Notes: generated from the sequence alone by a model not told the origin. DNA of 64,000 nt from Streptomyces camelliae (GCF_027625935.1 NZ_CP115300.1:9176001-9240000), one strand, 5' to 3'. Positions 27,484-40,424 are shown, counted from the first letter of the stretch. Numbers and translations are program-made.

Positions 27484-28260
27484 TCAACTGGTGGCCGGCG
27501 CAAGCGAATCGCCGGACAGTCCCTCCCGTTCTTGCGGAACTGCGTTCTGACTGTCGGCCGTGTAGTCCTCCGGACTGGTCTCGTCGACGCCCTCCGGGGC
27601 CTTCAGCGCCTTCAGAACGAGAGTCAGCCCCACGGTGACGGCGACATTCAGCACGAACGCCGTCATGCCGATGTAGCCGATCTCGCCGATGCCGGGGATC
27701 TCCTTCGCCGAGCCGCCGAAGTGCTTCTGGGCCGGGGAGGCGACCCCGTACGCGGCGAACGTGCCGTAGATCATGCCGGCCGCCCAGCCGGCGAGCAGGG
27801 CCCAGCGGTGGAACCAGCGGGTGAACAGGCCGCCGACCAGGGCCGGGAAGGTCTGCAGGATCCAGATGCCGCCCAGGAGCTGGAAGTTGATGGCGACCGT
27901 CTTGTCCATGGTGAGGACGAAGACCAGGGCGCCGACCTTCACCAGGAGCGACACGAACTTGGAGACCTGGGCCTCCTGCTTCGGCGTGGCGTCCGGCTTG
28001 ATGAAGTCCCGGTAGATGTTGCGGGTGAAGAGGTTCGCCGCCGCGATCGACATGATGGCCGCCGGGACCAGCGCGCCGATGCCGATGGCTGCGAAGGCCA
28101 CGCCCGCGAACCAGTCCGGGAACATGTTCTCGAACAGCTGAGGGATCGCCAACTGCCCGTTGGTGACCTTCACTCCGGCCGCGATCGCCATGAACCCGAG
28201 CAGGGCGAGCAGGCCGAGCATCAGTGTGTAGAGGGGCATCACCGTCGTGCTGCGGCGAAT
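27484..28260 (-). pseudogene. Sodium:solute symporter (monocarboxylate/acetate type), C-terminal half
   Basis: The frame covers about 258 residues with six to seven membrane helices (LYTLMLGLLALLGFMAIAAG; WFAGVAFAAIGIGALVPAAI; FFALVGGL-type helix ILQTFPALVGGLFTRWFHRW) and ends with a hydrophilic tail. The stretch ANLFTRNIYRDFIKPDATP is typical of ActP/MctC permeases. About half of the protein, including the first Na+ site helices, is missing at the 5' side, where a CRISPR array begins within 60 bases. Not functional. Confidence 0.85.
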
Positions 28261-28318
28261 GACGCTCCGGGGCGACCGAGGTTCGCAACAACCTGGCACG
28301 ACACGACGCGGTCCGGCT

Positions 28319-28529
28319 TTCGTCCCCGCACCTGCGGGGGTAGCTCCTCGTGGAACTGGTGGAGCGCGCCTACGCCCGCGTCGTCCCCGCACCCGCGGGG
28401 GTAGCTCTACGTCGTCAGCCCGATCGGGAGCTTCTTCACCGTCGTCCCCGCACCCGCGGGGGTAGCTCTTTCCTGCTCCGCCAGACCAAGGGAGAGACCA
28501 AGTTGTTCCCGCACCCGTGATGGGGCTAT
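28319..28529 (+). CRISPR. Short orphan CRISPR array, type I-E-like repeat
   Basis: Four 28-bp repeats with an exact 61-bp period (33-bp spacers). Repeats 2 and 3 are identical and begin GTCGTCCCCGCACCCGCGGG followed by GGTAGCTC. Repeat 1 has a changed first base pair and one internal change. Repeat 4 is strongly degenerate, as expected for the trailer end, so the array reads on the plus strand. The palindromic CCCGC...GCGGG core is typical of type I-E repeats of actinobacteria. No cas gene is present in the window. Confidence 0.9.
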
Positions 28530-28571
28530 TTGAAAATGGCTCTGTCAGCAGTTCCAGTTCCGTGAAGGCCA

Positions 28572-29168
28572 TCAGTTTGGCCATGGCAGGACTGTGAGCT
28601 CTGGCCACTCATTCTTCCATCGGGCCGCCTTGGTCTCATAGACCTCCCGCGGGGCAAGGACCGGGTTGGGTCGAACGAGAAGGTTGAACACGTCGGAGAG
28701 CCCATGAGGCGCATAGACACGCCATTCTCCATCGGGTTCCAGCCGGACACCCAGACAGCACGTCGTCGCAGCGAAGCAGTCGATCGCGGCCTCGGTGGAC
28801 TCGTGCGGCGGACAGGGCACCCCGAACTTCCGCTCATACCAAAGATGCACGCGGGCTTCGTTGCGGATCTCCACCTCGGCCGGCAGGTCAGCGAACACTT
28901 CCTGACCCGCCTTGATCACGGCATCCTCCGCTTCCCAGGAGAGTTCGCTGTCGTCGAAGTAGAAGACGTCGTAGTCCTTGATGCCGTTGGCCGGGGGCCT
29001 GCCGGTGGCCACGTTCCACACCGTCTGGAACAGGCAGCCCGCCGTCACGTACCAGCCGGGCAACTCCAGTGTTGCCGCCCTGGTCATCACGTCAGTCAAG
29101 ATCTCGTTCTGGGAAAGCACGGATCGCAAGCCGTCGAGTTGCTCACTGAGAGGAAGTCGGCCAAGCAT
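28572..29168 (-). CDS. Nucleotidyltransferase-like protein (NTP_transf_6 / DUF925)
   Basis: 198 residues. The segment GCLFQTVWNVATGRPPANGI followed by KDYDVFYFDDSELSWEAED has the Asp pair (DYDVFYFDD) of this minimal nucleotidyltransferase family. The C-terminal part carries YAPHGLSDVFNLLVRPNPVL and YETKAARWKNEWPELTVLPW, also family-typical. Family members are of unknown substrate. It lies between the CRISPR array and an ISL3 remnant, with the start ATG clear. Confidence 0.88.
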   Translation of the reverse strand: MLGRLPLSEQLDGLRSVLSQNEILTDVMTRAATLELPGWYVTAGCLFQTVWNVATGRPPANGIKDYDVFYFDDSELSWEAEDAVIKAGQEVFADLPAEVEIRNEARVHLWYERKFGVPCPPHESTEAAIDCFAATTCCLGVRLEPDGEWRVYAPHGLSDVFNLLVRPNPVLAPREVYETKAARWKNEWPELTVLPWPN

Positions 29169-29200
29169 TCGCCTTGCTTACCACGATCATTCCCGGAGCT

Positions 29201-29352
29201 TCACGGCTGGGTGAGGATGCGCGTCCGGAGAAGTTCGAACGAGGCCCGGCCATACATCGCCCTCTTGAGTGTTTTCACCCGGTTCACGTGTCCTTCGACC
29301 ACCCCGGAACTTCAAGGGAGGGTGGGGCCGGCGGTGACGGCGTCGAGGTCCT
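29201..29352 (-). pseudogene. ISL3 transposase C-terminal fragment
   Basis: Reads SSGVVEGHVNRVKTLKRAMY then GRASFELLRTRILTQP and a stop. Just upstream a TGA replaces the expected Trp of LPW. Related to, but clearly different from, the ISL3 copy at 18.4 kb. Confidence 0.8.
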
Positions 29353-29356
29353 GACG

Positions 29357-29617
29357 ATGGAGAAGTCTCACCGCGAGGCCGAAGCGGCTCAGCGACAGTA
29401 CGCTGCGGATCCCAACCGGGATCCGACGGCCCCGCCGCCCTCACCGATGACCCCGGTCAAGTACGCCCGCCTGATCCACCAGATGTTCAGCCTCGTCGGC
29501 TACGCCATCGACAGTGACAACGTCGACTTGGCGGATCACCCTGACCTCGTCGACGCGATCCGCGAGCTCTACGCCCGAGCCGGCACCGCTGCCCCTCGCG
29601 CCCCTGAGGACTACTGA
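29357..29617 (+). CDS. Small hypothetical protein
   Basis: 86 residues: a charged, proline-containing N terminus and an acidic helical C terminus (YARLIHQMFSLVGYAIDSDN, then VDLADHPDLVDAIRELYARA). Starts at an ATG; an internal ATG (MTPVKYARL) is an alternative. No signal peptide or known family. Confidence 0.5.
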   Translation: MEKSHREAEAAQRQYAADPNRDPTAPPPSPMTPVKYARLIHQMFSLVGYAIDSDNVDLADHPDLVDAIRELYARAGTAAPRAPEDY

Positions 29618-29948
29618 CTGCAACCGCGGAGCGATCACCCGGTGCGGCCACCACGTCCTCCTGCCGTGCACGGAGAGTTCTCCTTCTATCTGCCGGACGG
29701 GCCGAGGAGGAAGTCCGCACAGTAGCCAGTGCCCTTCTTGCCCACCGCCATGACGACGCGGTCGGTGCGCTCCGACACGCCGAATGGTTGCCCCTCGGCA
29801 GATCCGAAATGCCCTGGCACGGCGGGTATGTGATCAATGAACTCCCTTGAAAACAAGGCTCGTTCACAGGAGTGAGGGGACTTGGAACTGAGGGGGCGAG
29901 GGGTAGCCTGAGGCCTTCCTCTTGACCCCTCGCGGAGGTGCGCACCCG
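29618..29948. other. Intergenic region before dnaE
   Basis: No gene is supported. A short frame VHGEFSFYLPDGPRRKSA near 29670 may be the tail of a lost gene. The last 100 bases should hold the dnaE promoter, but no clear consensus is seen. Confidence 0.4.
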
Positions 29949-33548
<3,600 letters not shown>

Positions 33549-33859
33549 CCGATCCGAACGCCGGCAACGAGGAGATTCCACCTCCGACTCGACACCCCTC
33601 CGCCTTGCACCCGATGCGAAGGCCCCACTCTTTTGCTGGCACGGTCTCCGCCACGGCGGCCCCCTACATCCCGCCTCCCTACAAGGGAACCGACGGCTTC
33701 AGCGGCGTGTGCGGTGACGGCCGCCTGCGCGGCCTCGGCTACTTCGCGCCAGCGGACCCACTGCGCGTCGTAGTCGCCGCCGGCCAGGCTCGCGAGCTTC
33801 GCCCGCTCCTGTTCGGCGGAACGTTCAGGCATGATCAATTCATAGGGGACCTCTGTCAC

Positions 33860-34545
33860 GACCGGATCCTGGACGGCGGCGATCACGACAGGCCGGCTCT
33901 CAAAGCCACCGGCCGATCGGGTAGAGCCGTCCTCGGCCTGGAGGCCGCTGCCCATGCCCGGGCTGCTGGCAGCTCGCGTCTGCGGTGACGGCGTGTGGGG
34001 TACAGCCGCCTTCGGCCATGCGGCACCCGGAGGCACCTACCGGAGCCGTCTGTCAACGCGCCGTCGGCCGGGACGTGGAGGTGTGCCTGGCCGTGCCCCG
34101 GTCGCCGTCAGCTCAGGTCAGCGGTGGGGCTATGGATCCGGTGGCGCCCTCGGATACCCGGCGTGTTTGCGGACGTGGCCGGCAGGCCGGGTCGGCTGGC
34201 GGTCGGCGGGCTCACCGGCGTGGCTGCACGGGCCCTGGATCCCGGGCCGGCCTCCTGGCGGGCGGGTTCCGTCGTTTCCCACCCGTTCGGGGGCGGTGGA
34301 AACGCCGGGAGGGAAATCGGATGACGAGGGCGCCATCAGATGTACCCGCGGGAGGCGTTCGGGGCGGAAATCCCCAGGTGGATCGGCCGACGGGAGAAGG
34401 GGCGCCGGCCCGGGCACCAGGATGCGACGCTTGGTGCCGGGGCCGGTGGTGCGCGCAGGGCGCACGGGTTGTCCGACAATGGGATTGGGGTACCCCGGCC
34501 CGATTCCGGCGGGCCGGGGCCCCGTGTGGTGCTGTGGGCTTCGGG
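33860..34545. other. About 690 bases without a supportable gene
   Basis: Very GC-rich with several long open frames, but all are arginine-, glycine- or proline-rich and lack ribosome sites. It may contain the terminator of the secreted-protein gene and decayed DNA. Confidence 0.4.
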
Positions 34546-35220
34546 TCAGTCCCGGCCGCCCTCGCCGCCCCAGCCGCCCTCGCCGCGGCCACCGCGCTCG
34601 CCGCGGTCGTCGTGGTCGCAGACCACGCGGAAGCTGGCGACGACGCCGTCCTTGACCTTCACGCCGTCCTCCATCTTCTCGTGGTGCTCGCCCTTCTCGT
34701 CGTGCTCGCGGTTCTCACAGTTCTCGTGCTCGCCCTTCTCGTCCTCGTCCTTGAACCTCGGGCAGACGCCGTCGGAGGAGCTGTGGGGGCCGACGGTGGC
34801 GATGGGGGCGCCGTTGTCGCAGACGGCTCCGCGGAAGACCTCGACGGTCTTGTGGCTTTCGTTGCGGATGTTGAGGGTCTTGGCGCCCAGGCCGCTGACG
34901 ACGGTGATGCAGTCGCCGGGGTGGGCGGAGTAGGACCGCTCGTTGACCTCGATCCGGCCCTCCTCCCTGCGCTCCTCGTGGCGCCGGCCTTCCTCGCGCC
35001 GGCCTTCGTTGCCCTTGCCTTCGTTGCCCTTGCCCTGCCCTTCGTTGTTGTTGCCCTTGTTCTGTCCGGAGTCGCCGCCGAAGGGCGCTGCCGAGGCGGC
35101 GGCCGGGGCCGCCTGGGGTGCCGGGGCGGGGGCCGCCGAGGCGTAGGTGATGCCGGTCACGGCGAGTGCCGCGGCGGCCGAGACACCTGCGGTCACCATG
35201 GTGGAACGAGCGAGCTTCAC
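34546..35220 (-). CDS. Secreted protein with charged low-complexity linker
   Basis: 224 residues. A signal peptide (MKLARSTMVTAGVSAAAALA, cleavage near TYASAA-APAP) is followed by an Asn/Gly/Glu/Arg repeat linker (about 48-95, NEGKGNEGRREEGRR). Next comes a beta-type core with two cysteines (SAHPGDCITVVSGLGAKTLN; FRGAVCDNG), and then a long Glu/His/Lys-rich tail (about 160-224) with another Cys pair. It is exported by Sec. The charged repeats suggest metal or cell-wall binding, but function is unknown. Confidence 0.75.
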   Translation of the reverse strand: MKLARSTMVTAGVSAAAALAVTGITYASAAPAPAPQAAPAAASAAPFGGDSGQNKGNNNEGQGKGNEGKGNEGRREEGRRHEERREEGRIEVNERSYSAHPGDCITVVSGLGAKTLNIRNESHKTVEVFRGAVCDNGAPIATVGPHSSSDGVCPRFKDEDEKGEHENCENREHDEKGEHHEKMEDGVKVKDGVVASFRVVCDHDDRGERGGRGEGGWGGEGGRD

Positions 35221-35493
35221 GTCGCTTCTCCTGTCTGGATATCTCGGAGATGCCGGCTCGTCAGCCGACTGCGATCAAACGTACTCATAGCTCTCATATC
35301 GGTGCATATCGAGAGGCTCGGGGCGGGGGCCGACCGGGGTATATACGGCCCCGCCTGCCGTCATGTCAGAGCGTGAAGCGGCCCGGAGATCAGGTGTATT
35401 GAATGAGCATTAGCCCTCCCGGATGATCTGCTGACGCCTCCTCACCCCTTGCCTGCTGCGTGTCGCTACGAAAGCCATGACTGATCCGTGTTA

Positions 35494-36591
35494 GGGCCTG
35501 TGTGGTGTCGTGATCAATCTTGCCGATCCGGGTCCCTCAGGACGGGGGATCCGGTAGGAAGACCATCGTGACACGCAGGCAACTCACCGACGAACAGTGG
35601 AAGTTGATCGAGCCGTTCCTGCCGATAGGCGAGTACGGACCGTACCCCACACGACTGCGGGATCAGTTCGAGGGGGTGATCTGGCGGTTCCGCACCAGCA
35701 GCCAGTGGCGGGAGATGCCCGGCGAGTTCGGACCGTGGCCGACGGTCTACGGCCGCTTCCGGGTGTGGAGGGACGCCGGAGTCTTCACCGCACTGCTCGA
35801 AGGCTTGATCACTGAGGCCGCCCGCCAGGGACAGACGGACTTATCCCTGGTCAGCGTGGACTCCACCACGGCCCGCGCTCACCACGACGCGGCCGGGATG
35901 CGCATCGGCAAGGAGGTCCTGGACGCCCTTGAGGAAGCCGCCGTCGAACAGGAACGGGCCCGGCAAAAAGGGGCGGCCCGCCAGAACAGAGCGGACAGCA
36001 CGGCAGTGACGACCCCGAGCGCGAAGAGCGGCGGCACATCAGGCGACGGCGCAAGCTCCGCTTGAGCCAGGCCCTGCTCGGCAGATCCCGCGGTGGACTG
36101 ACGAGCAAGATTCACCTGGCCGCAGACCGCAAGTGTCGTCCGCTGTCCCTCGTCCTGACCGCAGGACAGGCCGCCGACAGCCCGCAATTCGTCCCCGTGC
36201 TGCAGAAGGTGCGCATCCGTCTTCCCGTCGGGCGGCCCCGGACCCGGCCCGACGCTGTCGCCGCGGACAAGGCCTACTCCTCCCGTGCCAACCGCTCCTA
36301 CCTGCGGAGTCGCAACATCAAGGCAGTCATCCCGGAGAAGACGGACCAGGCCGCCAACCGGAAGAAGAAGGGCAGACGGGGCGGTCGCCCCACACGCCAC
36401 GACGCCGAGCTCTACAAGGAGCGCAACACCGTCGAGCGCCTGATCAACAAGCTAAAGGCCTGGCGGGGCATCGCGACTCGACACGACAAAACACCCGAGA
36501 GCTACCTCGCCGGCCTCCACCTCCGTGCCTCGATGATCTGGATCAACGACCTCCTGAAGGCAACCGGTTGATCACAACATCACACAGGCCC
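35494..36591 (+). mobile_element. Complete IS5-family insertion sequence
   Basis: 1098 bp bounded by 24-bp terminal inverted repeats starting GGGCCTGTGTG(g/a)TGT(c/t)GTGA and ending TCAA; the two ends differ at only two positions. A TA dinucleotide flanks both ends (35492-35493 and 36592-36593), the expected target duplication. It contains one transposase gene in two overlapping frames. Both ends and both frames are intact, so this copy may still be mobile. Confidence 0.93.
35568..36571 (+). CDS. IS5-family transposase in two frames (likely -1 programmed frameshift)
   Basis: Frame A starts at GTG after AGGAAG and encodes RRQLTDEQWKLIEPFLPIGE, ending in VSVDSTTARAHHDAAGMRIG (first catalytic Asp). 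Frame B, reached by a -1 shift, encodes LLGRSRGGLTSKIHLAADRK, VAADKAYSSRANRSYLRSRN (second Asp) and ERNTVERLINKLKAWRGIAT (Glu). The -1 frame is open back past a C-AAAAA-GGGG run at 35964-35973, a plausible slippery site. The stop of frame A is at 36065. Splitting of IS5-group transposases over two frames is known and the clean ends favour programmed shifting over decay. Confidence 0.88.
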
Positions 36592-36627
36592 TAGGGCGTG
36601 TGTCGGAAGTGCTCTAGGTTGGCTCAC

Positions 36628-37149
36628 GTGAGTGCGCGGGGGCGGAGTTACCAATATGTCGGACCGGTCGAGCTGAAGGCTGCGGTCCGGCCTGGTAGCG
36701 GCGGATGCCGGATCAGCTCGGCGGCTGAGTTCGGCGACTGGATCGCTGGGCGATCGGCGGTGGAGCTGGCCGAACCGTTCACCTTCGTGGTCGGCACGGA
36801 CGGTGCGCTTCGGCTGGCGCCGCGGCGGAGCGAGCACGTGGCCTGTGCCGGCGGAGCAATGGTTTTGAGTGCAGGCGAGATCCGCTTCGTGCGTGAGGCG
36901 GACCGGTGGGTCGTGAGCGAGGTCAGCAACCACTCCACCGGGTACTGCCCAGACGTCACTTCTTGGTCGGAAGTCGCCCGCGCTCTCGACAACGTAGAGC
37001 TCGGGCGGCCGGCCAGCTTCACCCATGAAGTGGTGTTCCGGCGCTGCCGTGGCTGCCAGGAACACAACATCGTGCGCGAGGACGACTTCGTCTGCGTCTT
37101 CTGCGGCGGCGATCTGCCGGAGAACTGGAACGTGGATCCCACCGCATGA
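36628..37149 (+). CDS. Hypothetical protein with C-terminal zinc ribbon
   Basis: 173 residues from a GTG. The N-terminal part is mixed alpha/beta (YQYVGPVELKAAVRPGSGGC; FTFVVGTDGALRLAPRRSEH) and the segment ISNHSTGYCPD-like EVSNHSTGYCPDVTSWSEVA looks conserved. The end has two CxxC pairs (CRGCQEHN, CVFCGGDLP) forming a zinc ribbon. It starts 35 bases beyond the IS5 element, so its promoter may be disturbed. Its stop overlaps a small downstream ATG (ATGA). Function unknown. Confidence 0.75.
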   Translation: MSARGRSYQYVGPVELKAAVRPGSGGCRISSAAEFGDWIAGRSAVELAEPFTFVVGTDGALRLAPRRSEHVACAGGAMVLSAGEIRFVREADRWVVSEVSNHSTGYCPDVTSWSEVARALDNVELGRPASFTHEVVFRRCRGCQEHNIVREDDFVCVFCGGDLPENWNVDPTA

Positions 37150-37275
37150 CGGCCGAGGGTGATCTGTCCTGCGAGACGGGGAACGAAGTCGCCGGGCCAG
37201 CCGTCGGGACGCGACCAGCGGGCTGGCCCATGAGCAGGCGGGCGGCGGCGAGTGTACGGGGGACAACCCTGTGAC
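37146..37275 (+). CDS. Possible 42-residue ORF coupled to the zinc-ribbon gene
   Basis: ATG overlaps the preceding stop (ATGA) and reads MTAEGDLSCETGNEVAGPAV, ending ASVRGTTL. No family. Overlap is the only support. Confidence 0.25.
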
Positions 37276-37290
37276 CACGGAGGCCTCGTG

Positions 37291-37653
37291 ATGGGCTCGC
37301 CCCGGCTGGAGCTCTCGCCGGAGCGACTGCGACAGATCCAACACTTCGTTGAGGAGATCCGGCGGCGCCAGGCGGCGTACCCGCCTCCGAAGCCGCCGCA
37401 GCGCCCTCGCCGAACGCGGCAGTACCCGGCGGCCGGTCGAACCCGCCGTGGCAGCCAGCGCGCTACCGCAGGCGCCGCCGGGGATGAACCGAACGAGAAC
37501 CGGTCAGCCGGAAGACGACCGGACCAGGCAACTGCAGTAGATGGGCAAGGTCTTTCCTCGCCAGCTGCCGCCCACCGTCCAGCCCTGGGGCAACGCCTCT
37601 GCGGGTGTCAGGAGGGGAGACTGGACGTCAGCGCCTTGACCTGGCTCATGTAG
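37291..37653 (+). CDS. Small hypothetical protein, doubtful 3' end
   Basis: ATG preceded by GGAGG at 6 bases; reads MGSPRLELSPERLRQIQHFV and EEIRRRQAAYPPPKPPQRPR. The helical first 30 residues look genuine, while the rest is proline- and arginine-rich. The 3' end overlaps the end of the convergent TPR regulator, so the natural gene may be shorter. Confidence 0.4.
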   Translation: MGSPRLELSPERLRQIQHFVEEIRRRQAAYPPPKPPQRPRRTRQYPAAGRTRRGSQRATAGAAGDEPNENRSAGRRPDQATAVDGQGLSSPAAAHRPALGQRLCGCQEGRLDVSALTWLM

Positions 37654-38969
37654 GTCATGACGGACCGTTCGCGGCGCCATGGGTGAAGCGCGCTGGTGAA
37701 GATCTTGATGTAGTCGAGGCCACGCGCGGTCTGTAGCCGGGAGAAGAGCTGGAGCGATTCCTGCCCCAGCGGCAAGGCAGCGTCCAGGTTCCCCTGCTGG
37801 GCATGCACGGTAGCCAGGACGGACAGCCGGATGCCCCTGGACCTGGCGAACGCATCCCCGGGCATCGCTCCCAGGGCGTGCCATGCGAAGGCCGACTTCG
37901 GACGCTCCAGGTCCCGGAAGATCTCAGTAGCATCTGTGACGATGCGCTGCCGGGTGAAGAAGTCGATCCAGGGCCGCTCTCCAACGCCTTCAGCCCGCCC
38001 GCGTTCCTCAAGCTGCTCGGCGGTGGCCAAACAGGCACAGGCCGCGCGCACGTCCCCGTCCCGTGCGTGCGCGCGTGCCTCGATCAGCTTGGCGAAGCCG
38101 AGCACCCGGGGGTCGGCGGCTGGTACCCGCTCGTAGGCCCCCTGAGCCATGTCGATGGCCTGTGAGGCGAACCCACGCATCAGTGCTTGCATGGCCATCG
38201 TGGCCAGGATGTACGAGCCTAGGTGGATGTCGCCCGCTGCCTTGGCCAGTCGCAGAGCCTGGATGTAGTGGCGCTGCGCGGCCTGGTGCTGGCCGGCGTC
38301 GAACGCTGTCCAGCCTGCCAGGCGGGCCATCTCAGCGGTCACGGAGAACAACTCACGGCCATCCCGTTCCGAGTACCGGGCGCGCAGCAGCGGTGTGACG
38401 CGCTCGTCCAGGTACTCGGTGATCGAATGGGACTTCCACAAAGCCCCGCCGAACCGTGAGTCCCACATTCGTGCGCTGTTGGCCGCCGTGCGCAGCTCTT
38501 CGATATGCGCGCGGCCGAGGGCGGTGACCCCGGGCGACGGCCTCATAGGCTCGGTGGGGCTCACCAGCCAGCGGGTCACCGGTTCAGAGAAAGCGGAGGC
38601 GGCGAAGGACGTCGCGGCCAGGAAGTTGCGTCGGTTCACGTTACTCCAATACGAGGCCGCTTCGGTGAGCGCCCGCCGTTGATCTCGCGGAAAGGCGAGA
38701 CCGGTCACGCGGTCGCTCTGTGCTGATTCCATGCCGATATCGGCCAGGCTCACGGCCCGCCCGAGGCGTTCGGCGAGCGCTGTGCAGATGTGCTGGGGGA
38801 CCGGCCACCTCGGCTGCATGCCCCGGCGGGTCCAGTTGGCCACGGAGGTGTGCGTGTACTCACTGGCGATGCCCTCGGCCAAACACAGTTCGTTCAGCCG
38901 GTGCGCCAACCGCTTATGGCTGATACCGGACTCCCCGATCAGCTTGTCCAGGTAGACGTTCGCCTTGCG
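37608..38969 (-). CDS. NsdA-like TPR/HTH regulator, start lost to IS701
   Basis: About 453 residues remain. The N terminus is HTH-like (ANVYLDKLIGESGISHKRLA, then HTSVANWTRRGMQPRW). TPR helices fill about 170-440 (HYIQALRLAKAAGDIHLGSY; AQGAYERVPAADPRVLGFAK). This is the layout of Streptomyces regulators that control development or antibiotic output. The frame runs directly into the left end of an IS701 element just upstream of LSRKANVYLD, and no ATG/GTG/TTG remains in the gene at that point. The natural first few codons and promoter are therefore gone; a start inside the IS (near 39128) could give a fused protein. Confidence 0.75.
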   Translation of the reverse strand, partial: RKANVYLDKLIGESGISHKRLAHRLNELCLAEGIASEYTHTSVANWTRRGMQPRWPVPQHICTALAERLGRAVSLADIGMESAQSDRVTGLAFPRDQRRALTEAASYWSNVNRRNFLAATSFAASAFSEPVTRWLVSPTEPMRPSPGVTALGRAHIEELRTAANSARMWDSRFGGALWKSHSITEYLDERVTPLLRARYSERDGRELFSVTAEMARLAGWTAFDAGQHQAAQRHYIQALRLAKAAGDIHLGSYILATMAMQALMRGFASQAIDMAQGAYERVPAADPRVLGFAKLIEARAHARDGDVRAACACLATAEQLEERGRAEGVGERPWIDFFTRQRIVTDATEIFRDLERPKSAFAWHALGAMPGDAFARSRGIRLSVLATVHAQQGNLDAALPLGQESLQLFSRLQTARGLDYIKIFTSALHPWRRERSVMTYMSQVKALTSSLPS

Positions 38970-38971
38970 GC

Positions 38972-40424
38972 TTAATACTCCAGTCTGGTTTCGTGATCTA
39001 CCCGGCGGATTCGTCGGGGGTTCGTCGTCGGTAGTGACTGCGTCGGGCTGTTGCCTGGTGGTGTCGGCGCCAGATGGACCAGTGCAGCAGCCTGGCCGTC
39101 GACACGGCAGGCGGGTTGAAGACGGCACCGAAGAGACGGCGGATCTCGGGCACGGTCAGCGTGACCGGATCGAGGCTGTGGTCGAAGTAGTGCGGACCGG
39201 CTGGCCGCTGTGGTGCCGCGTCGGCGGCGACGGCGGTCAGGAAGGCCAAGGCGAGCATGGCGAGCGTGATGTGCCGGTGCCAGGAGGTCCAGTGCCTCAC
39301 CTGATAGTGGTCCAGGCCGACCTGGCTCTTCGCGGCCTGGAAGCACTCCTCCACGCTCCAACGGACACCAGCGACGCGGACCAGCTCGGCCAGGGAGACC
39401 GTGGCGGGCGACCAGCACAGATAGAAGGCGAGTTCACCGGTGGAGAGGTTGCGTCGGATCAGCAGGTGTCGGTTCGCGCCGATGCCGATGTGGATCCAGG
39501 CCCAGTCGTAGTACCGAGGACCTTTCGCGCCGATGCCGGCACTCTGACGATGCCAGGCCGTGGCGGGCAGCCGGCCGGCAACGGTGTCCGCGCGAACGGC
39601 AGTGCGGCCGTGGTTGATCCTTACCCGCGTCGAGCAGGCGACGGCCAGGACATAGCCGGTGCCGCGTGCCTCAAGGACGGCGCGGAGACGTGGGTCCTGG
39701 CCGTAGGCTTCGTCACCGGTCACCCAGGGCGCGGTGATTCCGGCGTCCAGCGCTGCGGCGATCATCTCCCCGGCCAGAAAGGGCTTGGTCTGGAACCGCA
39801 CTTCGTCGGGTATTCCCGCAGCGTGGCGGCGTTCGGGATCATCAGCCCATGACTGCTCGGGCAGGTAAAGCCGACGGTCGATCAGAGCACGTCCCCGGCT
39901 GGTTGCCAGCGCAAGGAAAACGCCGACCTGGGAGTTCTCGATGCGTCCCGCAGTGCCGGTGTACTGCCTCTGCACCCCTGCCGAGGACCGGCCCTTCTTC
40001 AGGAAGCCGGTCTCGTCCACGATCAGGACACCGTCGGGGGCGGCGAGGTTTTCCGCGGCGTAGGAACGCAGGTCGTCGCGGACCGCGTCGGCATCCCAGC
40101 AGGCATAGCGCAGTAGACGCTGCAGCGACCCGGGGCGCGTATGGCCCGCTTGCTCGGCCATCTGCCAGCAGTTCTTCCGCTCCACGCCCGACAGCAGCCC
40201 GAGCAGGTAGGAGCGGGCTGACGCGCGGGGCTCAACCCGCCGGAACCGGCCCGCGATCCGGGCCATGACCTGGTCGAACATCGCCCACCAACGGGCAGGG
40301 TCTGGGCTATGCCGTGCAGCCACCGCACGATCTTCAAGAGTCGACACAATCCCCGATGATCATGCGATGGCCGTGCCCGCTCCCTACCGGGTCCGCGACA
40401 AGATCGCGAACCCGGACTGAGGTG
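38972..40424 (-). mobile_element. Complete IS701-family insertion sequence
   Basis: The left end starts TACTCCAGTCTGGTTTCGTG and the right end, read inwards, CACCTCAGTCCGGGTTCGCG; about 18 of 24 terminal bases match. It holds one full transposase gene. The bases flanking the two ends do not form a matching target duplication, so DNA next to at least one end has been rearranged. Confidence 0.8.
38998..40347 (-). CDS. IS701-family transposase
   Basis: 449 residues from a GTG (MSTLEDRAVAARHSPDPARW). The DDE core is visible: LIVDETGFLKKGRSSAGVQR, WVTGDEAYGQDPRLRAVLEA and RWSVEECFQAAKSQVGLDHY, which together provide the acidic residues of this family. No frameshift or stop interrupts it, so it should be functional. 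Confidence 0.93.
   Translation of the reverse strand: MSTLEDRAVAARHSPDPARWWAMFDQVMARIAGRFRRVEPRASARSYLLGLLSGVERKNCWQMAEQAGHTRPGSLQRLLRYACWDADAVRDDLRSYAAENLAAPDGVLIVDETGFLKKGRSSAGVQRQYTGTAGRIENSQVGVFLALATSRGRALIDRRLYLPEQSWADDPERRHAAGIPDEVRFQTKPFLAGEMIAAALDAGITAPWVTGDEAYGQDPRLRAVLEARGTGYVLAVACSTRVRINHGRTAVRADTVAGRLPATAWHRQSAGIGAKGPRYYDWAWIHIGIGANRHLLIRRNLSTGELAFYLCWSPATVSLAELVRVAGVRWSVEECFQAAKSQVGLDHYQVRHWTSWHRHITLAMLALAFLTAVAADAAPQRPAGPHYFDHSLDPVTLTVPEIRRLFGAVFNPPAVSTARLLHWSIWRRHHQATARRSHYRRRTPDESAG

Noticed and set aside
33549..33988. Plus-strand frame coupled to the dnaE stop (GTGA)
   Set aside because: The overlap is attractive but the sequence is proline- and glycine-rich without family similarity, and a better-looking frame lies on the minus strand.
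35520..36600. Treating the IS5 transposase as a decayed pseudogene
   Set aside because: The near-perfect terminal repeats, TA duplication and open -1 frame over a slippery run favour programmed frameshifting.
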